Shown here in pieces: positions 25,015 through 36,737 of a stretch of 64,000 bases of DNA. The stretch is from NCBI GenBank assembly GCA_020002185.1, contig CM034539.1:4037369-4101368 (forward strand), given 5' to 3'. Position numbers and translations under genes: made by a program. This stretch comes from Paraescarpia echinospica. Its lineage: Eukaryota > Annelida > Polychaeta > Sabellida > Siboglinidae. How positions within the stretch are numbered: position 1 is the first letter of the stretch; the number at the start of each line of letters is the position of its first letter. The notes under the pieces were generated by a model that was given only the letters and a program-made list of their open reading frames with translations, had not been told where the DNA came from and ran no database searches.

Positions 25015-26239
25015 TGGATGGACCGGTTGAAGACCAGAGTCAAATAGAAAGAATGAAGTGAATGGAACCTATAATTAAACTATTTTCGGAAAGGAAACAT
25101 AACCATACACAAAATAGTGACACGTTAAAAGAATTGCAGCATAAATGTATATGGTTAGGTGAAGAAACGTGACATATTTTGAAAAACAATATCAGAATTT
25201 GTAACCATGTTGAGTTGGTTTTATCCGCCAGGTGGCGCCACGTGCATACCATATTCATCATTAACCCGAAGTTTGTATTACGAATATGTCACTGGGTAAT
25301 CACTGTTATTGAATGGTTTTACGCACGTGTAATGGGTAAACTGTTAGTTGTTACAAATGTTGCATATATTGCTGGTCAGGACTATGAAAACATTGGCCTC
25401 ACCACAGTGATTACAAAGAATGTTTACATTTAAATGTATCAAATCGGAACAGGCGGTATAATTATGGCAGGGTTGTAGCTAGATTTGTGACTTATACTTG
25501 CATAATAAACATAATTAATTTATTAATACTATTCTCATTTCCGTTCGCGGTCATTTTATTCTTGTAATAATTTTCAATTACCATCATCAAAGAAACCGAC
25601 TAGGAAGGTTTGATGGGGCCTATAGGGTGATAAAAATGGACGTTTGTAAGTTACTAAGTTTTGCTAGCTGGGAAGATGCCACTGGATTTATAACCCAATA
25701 TATATGTTTATGCACCAAATTATAGTTTCGGAAGACAACGCAACGCCTATGCTAATGCAGAAACGGACCTGGAAAAATCGGTAATTATTGTAGTCCTCGT
25801 TGGCGCCTTAAACAGGCGTAAACGTTAAACTGTTTAGCAAATAAGAAAATAGATTATTTATACTTGAACAACGCAGTGACATATGTTGATGCATTGCATG
25901 TTTCCTGTGTAAACCACGTAAACAAAATTGGTAAATGACATAACTAACATCATACCTGACTACGTAACCGTCAAGAGTAAATGTTAAAATGCATACATAC
26001 AAAACAACATAATGTTCAACATTGCACAGTAACAAATGTGTTGATACAACTTCAACTGCGGTAATTAGCCAAAACCAACGAAGCTCTCGAAGATAGCACG
26101 CTCTTATTATAACTAGTCACGAAAGGCGTGAGTTTCGTTAGATCGTCAATTTACCAGCGAAACGAACGCTCCCACTTCGAGTGCGAACGCGTCCGTTACC
26201 CAGCGCTATCAACGTGTTACGTTTTGGCGCATCTGTCGC

Positions 26240-26249
26240 GTCACGTGAC
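26240..26249. promoter_or_regulatory. Palindromic E-box GTCACGTGAC
   Basis: A perfect 10-bp palindrome identical to the core bound by bHLH-zip factors of the USF/MITF/TFEB group, inside a CpG-rich stretch. One site alone is weak evidence. Confidence 0.3.
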
Positions 26250-27271
26250 CGTCATCGACCGTGTGTCGAATGTCGTCTGCTCATGTAAAGTGGCGGGCGA
26301 TTGTCGTCATTCAATAAACGCGGCGCTGATCGAAGGCGAGTGCATCAAATTGGCATTAATTAGAACAGAGTCAAAGCGACCCTCGACACTCGACGAGTGC
26401 GTGTTTCTGTGCGTCGCTCATTAATAGTTGTGATTAGTGGAGAAGGAAACCGGTGGCGACACACGCGACCAGCGGCGACACTCGACAAGGCGACGTCTGG
26501 CGACTGGTTGTTTAACAAAGGAAATAATGATGTCGTTATTACGTGTGATAATTACAGCCGGGAGTATGTATGTGTTCGTGTACTAAGAATAACCAACCTA
26601 ATTGATATTGGCAATTGACAAACACTTCAGATGTGCTCACAGTCTAAAGTGTCGTCGCTGTCGCCGTCGCCGCCGTCGTAGTTATCATCGTCACCAGCAT
26701 TATCATTGATAGGTAAACAAAATTATTTAGTACATGTCCGGTTAACAAATACGCGCAATAAAACGGGTGGTTAACAAAGTGGTGTCTGTATACTGCTAGT
26801 CTCACTTTTTAGTTCAACTTGAAATTGTCGTGCACTAACGGTTCAGGTACTGGGTCGTTTTTATTTAGCTCATACGCATGCTCTATGATTAAGCACCCTA
26901 TTACATATGTCTTTCAAAAAACAGCGCTGCATTATTTACTGTTGACAGCTGAACGACGGCCACTTTTTTACAAATACATTTTCTTATGTTCTAGTGTACG
27001 CTTCTTGAGAAACGTTGCTCAAGAACACCTCTCTTTGTTGTGTCTTCTTTGGTCTACCTACCAACCGCCTGATTCATACCATTCAATCATTTTAATAACG
27101 CGCTTTGTGATTTTATGTAAATGTTTGCACACGACTACGATTAGCTTAGCGAATGAGCCCATAGCGGCGCAGTTGTTAGCCATTACACGTCATAAACACC
27201 GGAGAATAAAGACCGATTGTGAACAGATGAAATCGACTCACAAGCGACCCTTTGAAACCGACAAGTTCTAG

Positions 27272-27535
27272 CACAAAGCCACGCGTAATTTGACTCAGCG
27301 GGTCGCCCCTTGCCGGCGCTGGAAAAAGACGAAGTTCACCCATAAACACTTAGCATTCATCCGTGCCACAAAGACGCACAAAGCCAGCATGCACGCATAA
27401 GGCGACTGCGATGCAGTAGCTCGTTTTCAGGCTTTGTGAGCGCGACAAAAGCGGCAACCTCACAAGAAAGGAATGCTATGCTGGAGAGGGGAGGTAGGAT
27501 ACAGCATCGTGAAAGCAGTGCCGCCACACAAAGCC
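27272..27535. promoter_or_regulatory. Cluster of four CACAAAGCC motifs, one beside GCCGCCA
   Basis: The 9-mer occurs at 27272-27280, 27377-27385, 27430-27438 (inverted) and 27527-27535. The last is directly preceded by GCCGCCA (27520-27526). ACAAAG is the core bound by TCF/LEF HMG domains, and GCCGCCR is the helper site read by the TCF C-clamp, as established in Drosophila. That this is a Wnt-responsive enhancer is inference. Confidence 0.3.
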
Positions 27536-28384
27536 AGCAAATAGACGGTGAATCGCGCCCTCAAAGCGACAACAACGAGGCCATTGAAGTTGGTGGCACG
27601 AAGGTGGCACTTACGTGGCAGGGGGACACAAAAGCAGGTGTCGTACGGGTGGGGTGACAGAGAGACGACTGGGACAGGAGGGGTTGTTAACTGTCACCGC
27701 GATAGTTCTGTCATGCTCATGACAACTCGACACCCGGTGTTGTTAATGGTGGCAGTGAACACGTGTTCTTTTTACGTTGTCTAGTCGACTGTGAAATGCG
27801 GGCACAGTACAGACACACGAATATAATATATTTTAAAAGACAATATGGATATATGTAGACATGTATGCAAGCATTCCAGGTGTGGTAATGGGAACGCATG
27901 ACTGCAAACTTGTACATAGGCGCGCATACAGTATTCGTATACAGGAATCGATCTGGAAAAAGACATGCACGTGCCCTTCGGGCACATCAGATATATAAAT
28001 ACAGCTGCCTTTTCGAAATTTGATGTGCCCCAAATCAGTTGATTAAAATTGTATTAATTAATTTGTCTGATAGTATGAACGCTTAAATAACCTAGTAAAT
28101 GTGAACATCAATTTTTTTTATATTAGGCATGTAATCATGTTATTGTTTAACGCGTTTTGAATTATATTCAGGACTGCCTAGATGACGTATTTCTGGGTAC
28201 AAAATATATAACCATCAATATCAAAGTGCTCAGAAATAGTAAAAAAAATTCAAAATCTCAAACATTGCAAAACTAGGTATATCCTGGGTAGGTATGCCCC
28301 ATTTAGTGTGGACTGGTCATGCTACGACAGTCTACAGCTCCACGGATAGGGAGCTATTAACTGAGAAATGCGATGCAGCAATTT

Positions 28385-28610
28385 GTGACATTGAGTGACA
28401 AAATTTCACAAACGTGAGAGCACCAACACAATATATTCAAAGAACCATGTTGATTAAAGATTTAAAAAAATCATTGATACTCTGATGAACAGATGTATGG
28501 AATAGCCTCACTCAGTCTGTGGTTGAGATCGCATCGGTGCAGTCTTTTGAGACGAAATTAAACTATAAGTTGTGGGAAAATCATCGAATTAAATTAGCCT
28601 AATTAAATTA
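28385..28610 (+). pseudogene. LINE C-terminal fragment (5'-truncated)
   Basis: The end of a non-LTR RT protein can be read from about 28500: VWNSLTQSVVEIASVQSFET, then KLNYKLWENH. This matches the usual C-terminal wording (WN.L...VV.A.SV.SFK..L). Everything upstream is missing or scrambled. Confidence 0.55.
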
Positions 28611-29428
28611 CACTATACAGTAACACTATAACGTGTAAGACTAGAACATAAAATTGTCTTTTTTTCCAAAGTTTTTGACCCTGAGTGACGTAGGCATTTG
28701 TAATGAATGTACTATTTGTGAGCCTTGATGACGGAGGCATGATTTATAAATATGCTTTTAAAAAAGTTTAATTTTAGTTTATATTGTACTCCAATTGTAA
28801 TATTTAGCAAACATACATGGACTTAAAAACGTGCATACAGTGTACATGTATGGATGGAAATTATGTTGTATGGATATGGACGGATTGCAGTTTGTTCGGC
28901 AAGAGTTGAATGTTGACGATGGGCGATGATATGGTGTCGGCGGCAACAAACGCTGTTCACGGTGCTCGACTAAAGCTTATAAACAATGTCAATGGCAGGA
29001 AAAGGGTAGGCAAGGGACAAGGGTATTGATTAGACTGTTCTCTGTGTCCAGTCATCAGTGTAAGATGTGATTTAAATAACTCCATTCAGGCCATTTTTCT
29101 GTTTGTTTTTCGCGCGGCTGTAGTCTGTGTTTGGGCGCAGACTGGAGCAAACCGGAGCGCTATTTGTACCTCAAAATGCGCTAAGCCTAAGACGCAATAT
29201 TTTGATAGCGTAAATGTACCTGGGATGATGTGGAATTATTTAATTATAGCAACAACGTGTCAAAGTTAGGCAAAACTCTAGTTAGTAACGGCAAATCGAG
29301 GTGGATGCAGATTCTGCACAACCGCACCTCAATTTTCTCAGATTTCTCAGACACGTTTTTTGGGCACTTGCGGCATTCCATTGTACAACGCGTAATTGAT
29401 GCGTTTCCGCGCTCCAAGGGAATCCCTG

Positions 29429-29430
<2 letters not shown>
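28611..29430. other. Non-coding, nothing recognised
   Basis: Likely includes the 3' untranslated region of the LINE fragment. No gene or repeat identified. Confidence 0.45.
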
Positions 29431-29523
<93 letters not shown>

Positions 29524-29550
29524 GCACGCACGCACGCACGCACACTCACT

Positions 29551-29588
<38 letters not shown>

Positions 29589-29604
29589 CATTTATATATA
29601 TACA
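29431..29604 (+). repeat. (AC)n, (ACGC)n and (TA)n compound microsatellite
   Basis: AC run, then ACGC, AC and a short TA/TATACA end. Confidence 0.95.
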
Positions 29605-29625
29605 TAAACACTAAGTTATGCATGT

Positions 29626-29850
29626 GATTGTGTATGTTCGTGCGTGCGTGTGTTCGTGTGTGTGTGTGTGCGTGCGTGTGTGCGTGCGTGTGTCTGTAGG
29701 TTTGCGTGCATATTTGTGTGCGTGCGTTGGTAGGGGTATATGTGTTCGTGGGAGTGTGTGTGTGTGTGTGCGTGTGTGCGTGTGTGCGTGTGTGTGTGTG
29801 CATGTGTGTATGTACGTAAGTGCGTGCGAGTGTGCAAACGTACATGTAAA
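29626..29850 (+). repeat. GT/GTGC-rich microsatellite
   Basis: Complementary in composition to the AC array about 30 bp upstream, so a single strand could fold back. Confidence 0.9.
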
Positions 29851-30372
29851 CGTGACCTTTTCTGGATGGATCCCAGATGAGCCATGACTGTTTGGATAAC
29901 AACATACGCCAGTTTACGTGTAAGACCTACACCATGTACACGCCTTTTCCAGTGTAGTTTGTCGTTCCTATAGCCAAATCGGACCCCCCAGCGATATACG
30001 TAGGAGGAACGAGCTGGTCATTGTTACGTCACGGCACATGTGACAACCGCTGAGTATTGTTGATCGACGTGAAATCTAGATTTGTTTGCGTATACAAAGT
30101 ACTTGATTAATAATGGTTCTTTCATGTGTGATATACCCTGTAGAGTTATTCACCTCTGTGTATATTTTAAACTACATCCTTAATTGATTGAGGACATCGC
30201 GGCTCATTTCCGTTGATGTTTTGTAGATAGTTAAATATTTAAGTAATAGGCGCAGTCATTTTAATAACGGCGAGTGCGTCCTTTTGTTAAAATCACCATA
30301 ACAATTTATTTTTAGTCGTTAGATCTGGTAACGTCCGAACGTGTGGATTAAATGTGTTATGTTGAATTATGA
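29851..30372. other. Non-coding, nothing recognised
   Basis: Single-copy sequence without coding signal. Confidence 0.5.
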
Positions 30373-30960
30373 ATGAATTGCAACAGCTGCAACAGCAATA
30401 GCAAAATCAGCAACAGCAACAACAGCAGCAACAACAACAGCAGTATATCAGCACCAGCAGCAGTACAACAGCAGCAACAACTGCATCAGCAACAAAGTCA
30501 ACGACAGCACACCACCACCTGTAATAGTTGCTGCAACAACAACAATAACAGCTGCAGCAGTAACATCAGCAATATGGCAGCAGCAGCAACAACAAGAACT
30601 CTACCAACAGTAGCAATTTTAGCTGCAGCTGCAGCAACTTCACCAACAGTAGGAGCATCAGCAGCAGCAGAAACTTCACCAGCAGCAGCAGCAGCAACAA
30701 CAACAGCAACACCAATACAGCAATAGCGTAAACAACAACAATTACACCAACAACAACAACAGCAGCAGTGTAGCAGTAGCAGCAACACCCCCGGCAACAA
30801 CAACACCAGCAACAATAACACTAACAATTCTAGCAGCATGTGCAGTACAGCAACTGAAGCACACCCAGAAGCAGTAACATTATTATAACAGCAGCAACAA
30901 CAACACGAGCAGCTGCAGCAGGAACAACAGCAGCATTCACAAACGTTAACGACAGCAACT
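30373..30960 (+). repeat. CAG/CAA trinucleotide block, about 600 bp
   Basis: Imperfect runs of CAG, CAA and AACA units with some GCA and ACC. Because CAG and CAA both encode Gln in one frame and Asn/Ser or Ala/Thr in the others, long low-complexity frames appear on the plus strand (30373-30726) and the minus strand (31010-30498). The frame drifts between Gln-, Asn- and Ala-rich, which argues for non-coding repeat. Confidence 0.85.
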
Positions 30961-32424
30961 GCACCTACGACAATAACATTAACAAAAATAATAACAACAC
31001 ACGTTGACACTTAACATTAAATCAGTTATATAAATAATGGCAAACTAGAGTTCGTATGTAGAATGTTGACTCATGACGAAACAAAGGACATGTCATCGTT
31101 GACGTCCCAGGTGTACCCTATCTGCGGTCAGTGGCGGAACGGGGGCGGGGCGAGTGGGTTCAATGAAGGTGTGCCGAGGGCACAGGACGGTCTGACACGT
31201 GATTGTACTTGTCATGTTGTGATCACTTGTGACTTTTTGTGAATCACCGTTTGTGGTTTATGACGCATCACCACCAATCACCCATAGATAATAGGACGAT
31301 GTTGTGTCGTGGGCCTTACATAATACTGGTCGGAAATTACGTGTACTTAAAGTGAACACACAATCACTTATGATTGTTATCTGATAATACTGATACTTAA
31401 TTTCATGTTGTCATTGCCACCCTAAATAATATTATGTTGTCGCAAAGCTTATACCTGCGTATTGATTGACTCTGCTACATGTCATGTTTGTTTCTTTATT
31501 CATGTAGAATAAGTACTAGAAAAAATGCATAAAACGGAAATAGTTTATTGTTTATCAATCTGGATACGTCTGTATTAGTGTTGATAATGCCGAACGAACC
31601 CCGTCATCTTTGTATCTATATAAAGAGACATTAACACACACGTCAGAGGCAATATTATGGAATGCACGACAATGTAGATATAATCATTCCTGCAATTATA
31701 CATTTTATTTGTTAACACATGTGTTATATTGCTTGCCGTTTACTGTGAGTTTAGGTTAACCGTGCAATTGTATCAGAGCCAATGGGAATACATTTACAGT
31801 TAAAATTTGTAATTTATTGCACATGAATGCTTTACATAGACACATTACAGTGAAATTGAATACGGGGTATACTGAATTGTTTCATTAAAGTACAACGTGA
31901 AGTTCAATGTGTTGTAGAGATTTATTTATAACAAGATCAGATTATAGAGGTCTTCATCATAAGAATTGTTATTCAACTTTGAAGTGATTTGTGAAAAGAA
32001 TATTGATGTTTGGGAACGTCAGTTTCAAAACGACTTTTTAGGCAAATTCCTGTCTCATTCATACTCTGTCGTTGCACCAACATGTATATTTTTGTAGTTG
32101 CCTCGAAAATGGTCCACAGTCACCGTAACATCTTACGAACGGTCTCCAAACAGCGCTATCCTGCAAATGTGATATTAGTACATTCAACGGTTCACCCATT
32201 CAACGACGTGGGCAGCAAACTTGTTTGCCGTTGTTTCCGGTGCAGCGATTCTTACTGAATGTCAAACATTAGACAAAGACGTCTTCAATTATGCCCTATA
32301 GCAAAACGTTGTATGCGCAGGTGATTCAAAGTGGCGGCCAGTTTCCGGGGGCATTCAGTCTCAAGTGGCACCTGAAGAATGACGGAGTCAGTCGTCCGTA
32401 AGGAAAAGGATCTCAGTCGGATGG
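30961..32424. other. Non-coding, nothing recognised
   Basis: No gene seen. CAGTGGCGGAAC at about 31128-31139 resembles the end of hAT transposons, but no matching second end was found. Confidence 0.45.
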
Positions 32425-32690
32425 TAATAATAATAATAATATTAATGATAATGTTGATGGTGATGATGATAATAATAATAATAATAATGGATACTATTAC
32501 AACTACAAGCAATAATAATATTAACCCGTATAAAATAATTACGTATTTATACAATTTTAGTATAACATTTTAAATGTAAGTGATATAACTTATTTTTAAG
32601 GATATTTTTTGGCGATTTGGAATACCATGATAACGAAGATATTGATGATATCATTAATGATAATAATGGATGATGATGATGACAATAATG
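32425..32690 (+). repeat. AAT and GAT trinucleotide tracts
   Basis: Two patches (about 32425-32525 and 32636-32690) of AAT/GAT repeats. Confidence 0.85.
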
Positions 32691-32732
32691 AATAGTGATA
32701 ATTCCAGTAAAATAAGCATAAGACAGATGTGT

Positions 32733-32810
32733 TGTGTGTATGTATGTATGTATGTGTGTGTGTATGTATGTATGTAGTAGTAGTAGTAGTAGTAGTAGTA
32801 GTATTTTATT
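32733..32810 (+). repeat. (GTAT)n followed by (TAG)n
   Basis: Short tetra- and trinucleotide microsatellites side by side. Confidence 0.9.
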
Positions 32811-33000
32811 AGAGTCTCACTCCACGTATACATGCTTTAAAATACAAGACAAATAAATATATTACATTCAAAGTTAGCACTGTATACAAAGACCACTCAA
32901 AAAGAGTTATGAGAGACTTGTAAAAACAAAAATGTACAAATAAAAACAGTAATAATTTAATAAACATGTGCTATTATTTTGTTGTATTGTATATACGTAT

Positions 33001-33108
33001 GTATTTATGTACGTATGCACGTATGCACGTATGCACGTATGCACGTATGCACGTATGCACGTATGCACGTATGCACGTATGCACGTATGCACGTATGCAT
33101 GTATGTAT
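33001..33108 (+). repeat. (GTATGCAC)n octamer array, 5' flank of the CR1-like LINE
   Basis: About ten nearly perfect tandem copies of GTATGCAC with degenerate GTAT/GCAT ends. Confidence 0.95.
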
Positions 33109-33779
33109 GCATGATTGCAGGTATGTCAAATTCGAGGCTATAGTTGGCGGAGATAGATCGTAGAAATTGGTGGTGCAGAAAAGTTGATAAACAAGTGGAA
33201 TTACTGATTGATAAGTATTATTCTAGCCTTAATATCATTCATAAAGTTGCAGTAAACATATATTGAGTAGCAGTTGTGCTTAAAGTTAGTTAGTTAAAGT
33301 ATTTTAGAACAATTTAGTATAGTGAGTGATAATAGGGTAACTTAGCCTTCGATAAGTTGTAAACAAGATTTAACAAACCTGATTGTGTGGAAGAATATAT
33401 AGGAGATAAAGTAACAACCTTAAAACTACTTACATAAGATAATATCTGTGTTAGCCAGTACTTGCTAGATAGTTTGATTAGGTAACGTTGTTATTAAAAT
33501 TAAGCAAAGGCGATAGTCGGGCGAACTCCAGATTGTTTATGTAGAGGGTGTCCTACGTATTCGTCAGGGCGCGGCGAAACCTAAATAAATAAAGCAGCGT
33601 AACGTAACGTAATTGATTGTATTTAAATTAGGTCACTACCGGTAATGTTAGCGTTCGTGATAGGATAGATAGTCAGCTGTGTAATTAAAATCTGTAACAT
33701 AAAGTGTGATGTAGTACACAGGAAACAGTCTTTATAAAGACTAAGTTAGTTAAGTTATTAAATAAATTCTGATAGTGAT

Positions 33780-34985
33780 ATGGCGTCTTGTAAACGGCAA
33801 CTCAAGCAAAGCGACACTTGGTGTGCGATCACTCCAATCATCTGGGTAGATTTTGTATTGTCTGGCTGTGGGATGTCATGTGCAGAAACCATGGAGGAAG
33901 GATTCACTTTTCAGTGCATGGGGTGTTGGAAGGTGGAGTGTCTGCAGAAGGAGATAGATAGGTTGACAGATATTGTGAAGGGAATGGAGATGGGAATTAT
34001 CAAGGAGGCAGGTCGAATGGAGAGAGACGACAGGGAGATAGGTGGGAAAACTGCAAGACTGAAGGAGAATAGCAGTGGCAAGAAGACTGAGGAAAGGAGA
34101 TTGAGAGGAGGGAGGGTGATTGGAGGGGAAGAAATTGGAAACTCGACGACAGAAAACGTGACAAACGTGAAGGTGACAGGGAAGAAAGTGACCGTAGAGA
34201 AGGAGGGAGTGAAGATGGGACGGGAGAGGAGAGACGAAAATGAGATGGGAGGAAAGATGAAGGGACGAAAGGAAGTGTGAGCAAATGTGACAGAAGAGAA
34301 GTCGATAAAAGGGACGATGACAGGATGACAGGTGACAAGAGAAAAAGCGACAGGAAAGAACGGATCGGAAGAGAATGTGACAGGAGAGAAGACGGCAGGG
34401 GGAAAGACAACAACCAGACAGATGCAAACCGGAGAAGGAGCTACTCTGAGGCAGTGATTGAGGGGGCAGTGAGGAAAGAGAGGGTGTTTATGGGCGACTC
34501 CATTATGAGAAAGACGGGCAAGACACTGAGCGAGGGGAAGGACATCGTTGTTTGTCTACCGGGGGCTAGGGTAGAACATGTGACTGAAAGGGTAGATAAG
34601 GTATTGGGGCATGGCAAGGGAGGGTTTATACTAGTACACGTAGGAACAAATAATGCAGACAGGGAGGGAATAACTGGGATAGTACATAAGTATAGACAGT
34701 TAGTGAGGAAGCTAAAGAAGACAAGAGTTGAACAGAATATTGTCAATTTTGTAAGTAATGGGAGGAAGGGGGGGCAACATATAGAAACTGCAAGAGGATG
34801 GCGATCAACTCCTCACTGGTTGAGCAGATGTGTGAAGAAGAGGGGGTGGGATTCATAGATTCATGATGATACTTTGTTGGGAGAGAAGATATGTACATGA
34901 GAGATGGCCTCCATCTTAGTGGAAAGTGGGCAGCAGTTTTCTCAGAGAACCTGCTGCGATATGTTGACAGTGGGACAGGTTGCAT
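33780..34985 (+). pseudogene. LINE ORF1: zinc-finger plus esterase (SGNH hydrolase-like), frameshifted
   Basis: The first 166 codons hold a Cys-rich finger-like region (WCAITPI...SGCGMSC...FTFQCMGC) and then a long Lys/Arg/Glu-rich stretch with coiled-coil character. The frame changes near 34277. The second frame gives the esterase block: RVFMGDSIMRKTGKTL with the nucleophile serine of a GDS motif (about 34492-34500), VVCLPGARVEHV, and VHVGTNNADREG (about 34640-34675). The last esterase block with the catalytic-type His (DMYMRDGLHLSGKWAAVF) is in a third frame at about 34888-34941. Esterase-type ORF1 proteins are known from CR1/L2 elements, where they are thought to help membrane or nucleic-acid handling. 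The breaks make this copy non-functional. Confidence 0.8.
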
Positions 34986-35133
34986 CTATTTAAACTAGAT
35001 TCGCAGGAGGGACTCACGGAGAAGCCTGAAACTGAAGGCATATATGAAGACATCACAAATAAATCAGCAAAGAACAGTCTGGAAAACTCTTCTGAAGCTG
35101 GATATAGATGTGTTTGTTTAAATGCAAGGAATA

Positions 35134-35179
35134 TAGTAAATAAAATAAATGAACCACCTCCTATATATCAGATGCCGAA
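35134..35179 (+). repeat. 46-bp segment in the endonuclease region, direct member of an inverted pair
   Basis: Matches the reverse complement of 36692-36737 at 44 of 46 positions. Its two ends (NIVNKINE and DAEL codons) are native LINE sequence. The middle is not and replaces part of the endonuclease. Confidence 0.85.
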
Positions 35180-36691
35180 TTGGAACTGACAGGATATGTA
35201 ATGTTTAGGAAAGATAGAATAGGAAGAAAGGGAGGTGGAGTTATTTTATATATTAAAGAATCTATCCAGGCTTATGAAATAAATTAGAAAGAGAAGCAGA
35301 TTGTGAGGAAGCTGTTTGGTGTAACATAGTTACTGGAAACCCAACGTTAACAGTTGGGTTAGTTTATCGAAGTCCAAACATAAGTATAGAAGATAATGAA
35401 AAAATACAAAACGCTATGAGGGAAGTAAGCACACGGGACTGTATTATTATGGGGGATTTTAACCACGGGCAAATACAATGGAAATATCTACAGAGTATGG
35501 GAAGTGAGGAGCACAAGTTTTTAGTTTTAATTCGATATACTTTCCTTTCTCAACATGTGCTAGAACCAACCAGGGGTGAGAATATGTTAGACATAGTTTT
35601 GTCCTCACAGAATGAATTAGTTGACAATGTCAAGAAACATGAGCCACTGGGGAGTAGTGATCACAACCAGATTCATTTTACCATCAAAGTAAAACAAGAA
35701 AGGAATAGTAAAAAGCAGTATAGGAGAAATATCCACAAAGGAAGGTATAAGGACATGAGAAAGTATTTAGCAAAGATAGATTGGAATAACACACTGAAAA
35801 ATAAGACAGCAACAAAATGCTGGAATATATTAAGGGTGAAATTAAGTGCATAGTCGTTATATTTGTACCCTTCAAAAACAAGGGAAACGTTCCAAAGAGA
35901 AACACTTATCGAAAGAAACCATTAAAAAAAATTAATATAAACAAATGATGTGGAATTCATGTAGATGTACTGGAAATGATGAAGACTGCAACATTTATAA
36001 AGAAACACTTAACAAAGCTACAGCTGAAATTAGAAATTCAAAGAGAAGCTATGAACAACAATTAGCTAGTAATATAAAACATGACAGCAAGAGTTTGTAT
36101 GCGTACGTTCGAAGCAAACAGTAAGTTCAAGACAATGTCGGTCCTCTAGAAGATACTGCTGGAAATATAATATCAGAGGGATTCTTAATGGCAGAAGACC
36201 TGAATGAGTATTTTAGTTCAGTGTTTACCAGGGAAGATATTAGTTCATTGCCAGTACCAAAGGTTAAGTTCAAGGAGGCAAATTCAGACTATTTAGGACA
36301 GTTAATTGAACAACCCGGAAATGGTAGCTAAGAAAATAAGGGCTATGAAGGATAATAAATCACCTGGAGTGGATGGGATTCCGCCCAAACTACTATTGAA
36401 AATTGTAGTACAAAGTAGCGCACCGCTTGCAACAGTTTTCAATTTGTCATTGAAAGAGGGAGTGGTTCCTTTAGAATGGAAAGAGACAAACATTATACCG
36501 TTATTTAAAAAAGGTTCGAGAAACAGGTCATAAAACTATAGACCTGTGAGTTTAACATCAGACATTTGCAAATTATTACAAAGACTAATTAAAGATCACA
36601 CGGTGGATTTTCTTGTTAAACATAACTTGATAAACCCATCTCAACATGGGTTTTTAAAAGCGAGGTCATGCTTAACAAATATATTATGTTT

Positions 36692-36737
36692 TTCGGCATC
36701 TGATATATAGGTGGTGGTTCATTTCTTTTATTTACTA
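36692..36737 (-). repeat. 46-bp inverted copy inside the RT domain
   Basis: Reverse complement of 35134-35179 with two mismatches. It replaces roughly a dozen codons between LTNILCF and PVDIVYLDF and brings a stop. Confidence 0.85.

Noticed and set aside
31128..31139. CAGTGGCGGAAC, resembling a hAT transposon end
   Set aside because: No inverted partner or 8-bp target duplication found within a few kilobases.
33001..33108. CRISPR-like or other spaced repeat array
   Set aside because: The octamers are directly tandem with no spacers; the minisatellites at 5.2, 47.6 and 51.4 kb also lack unique spacers.
34277..34858. A standalone host gene for a GDSL-type esterase
   Set aside because: The block sits between a finger region and an endonuclease/RT in the exact order of a CR1-like LINE and is frameshifted.
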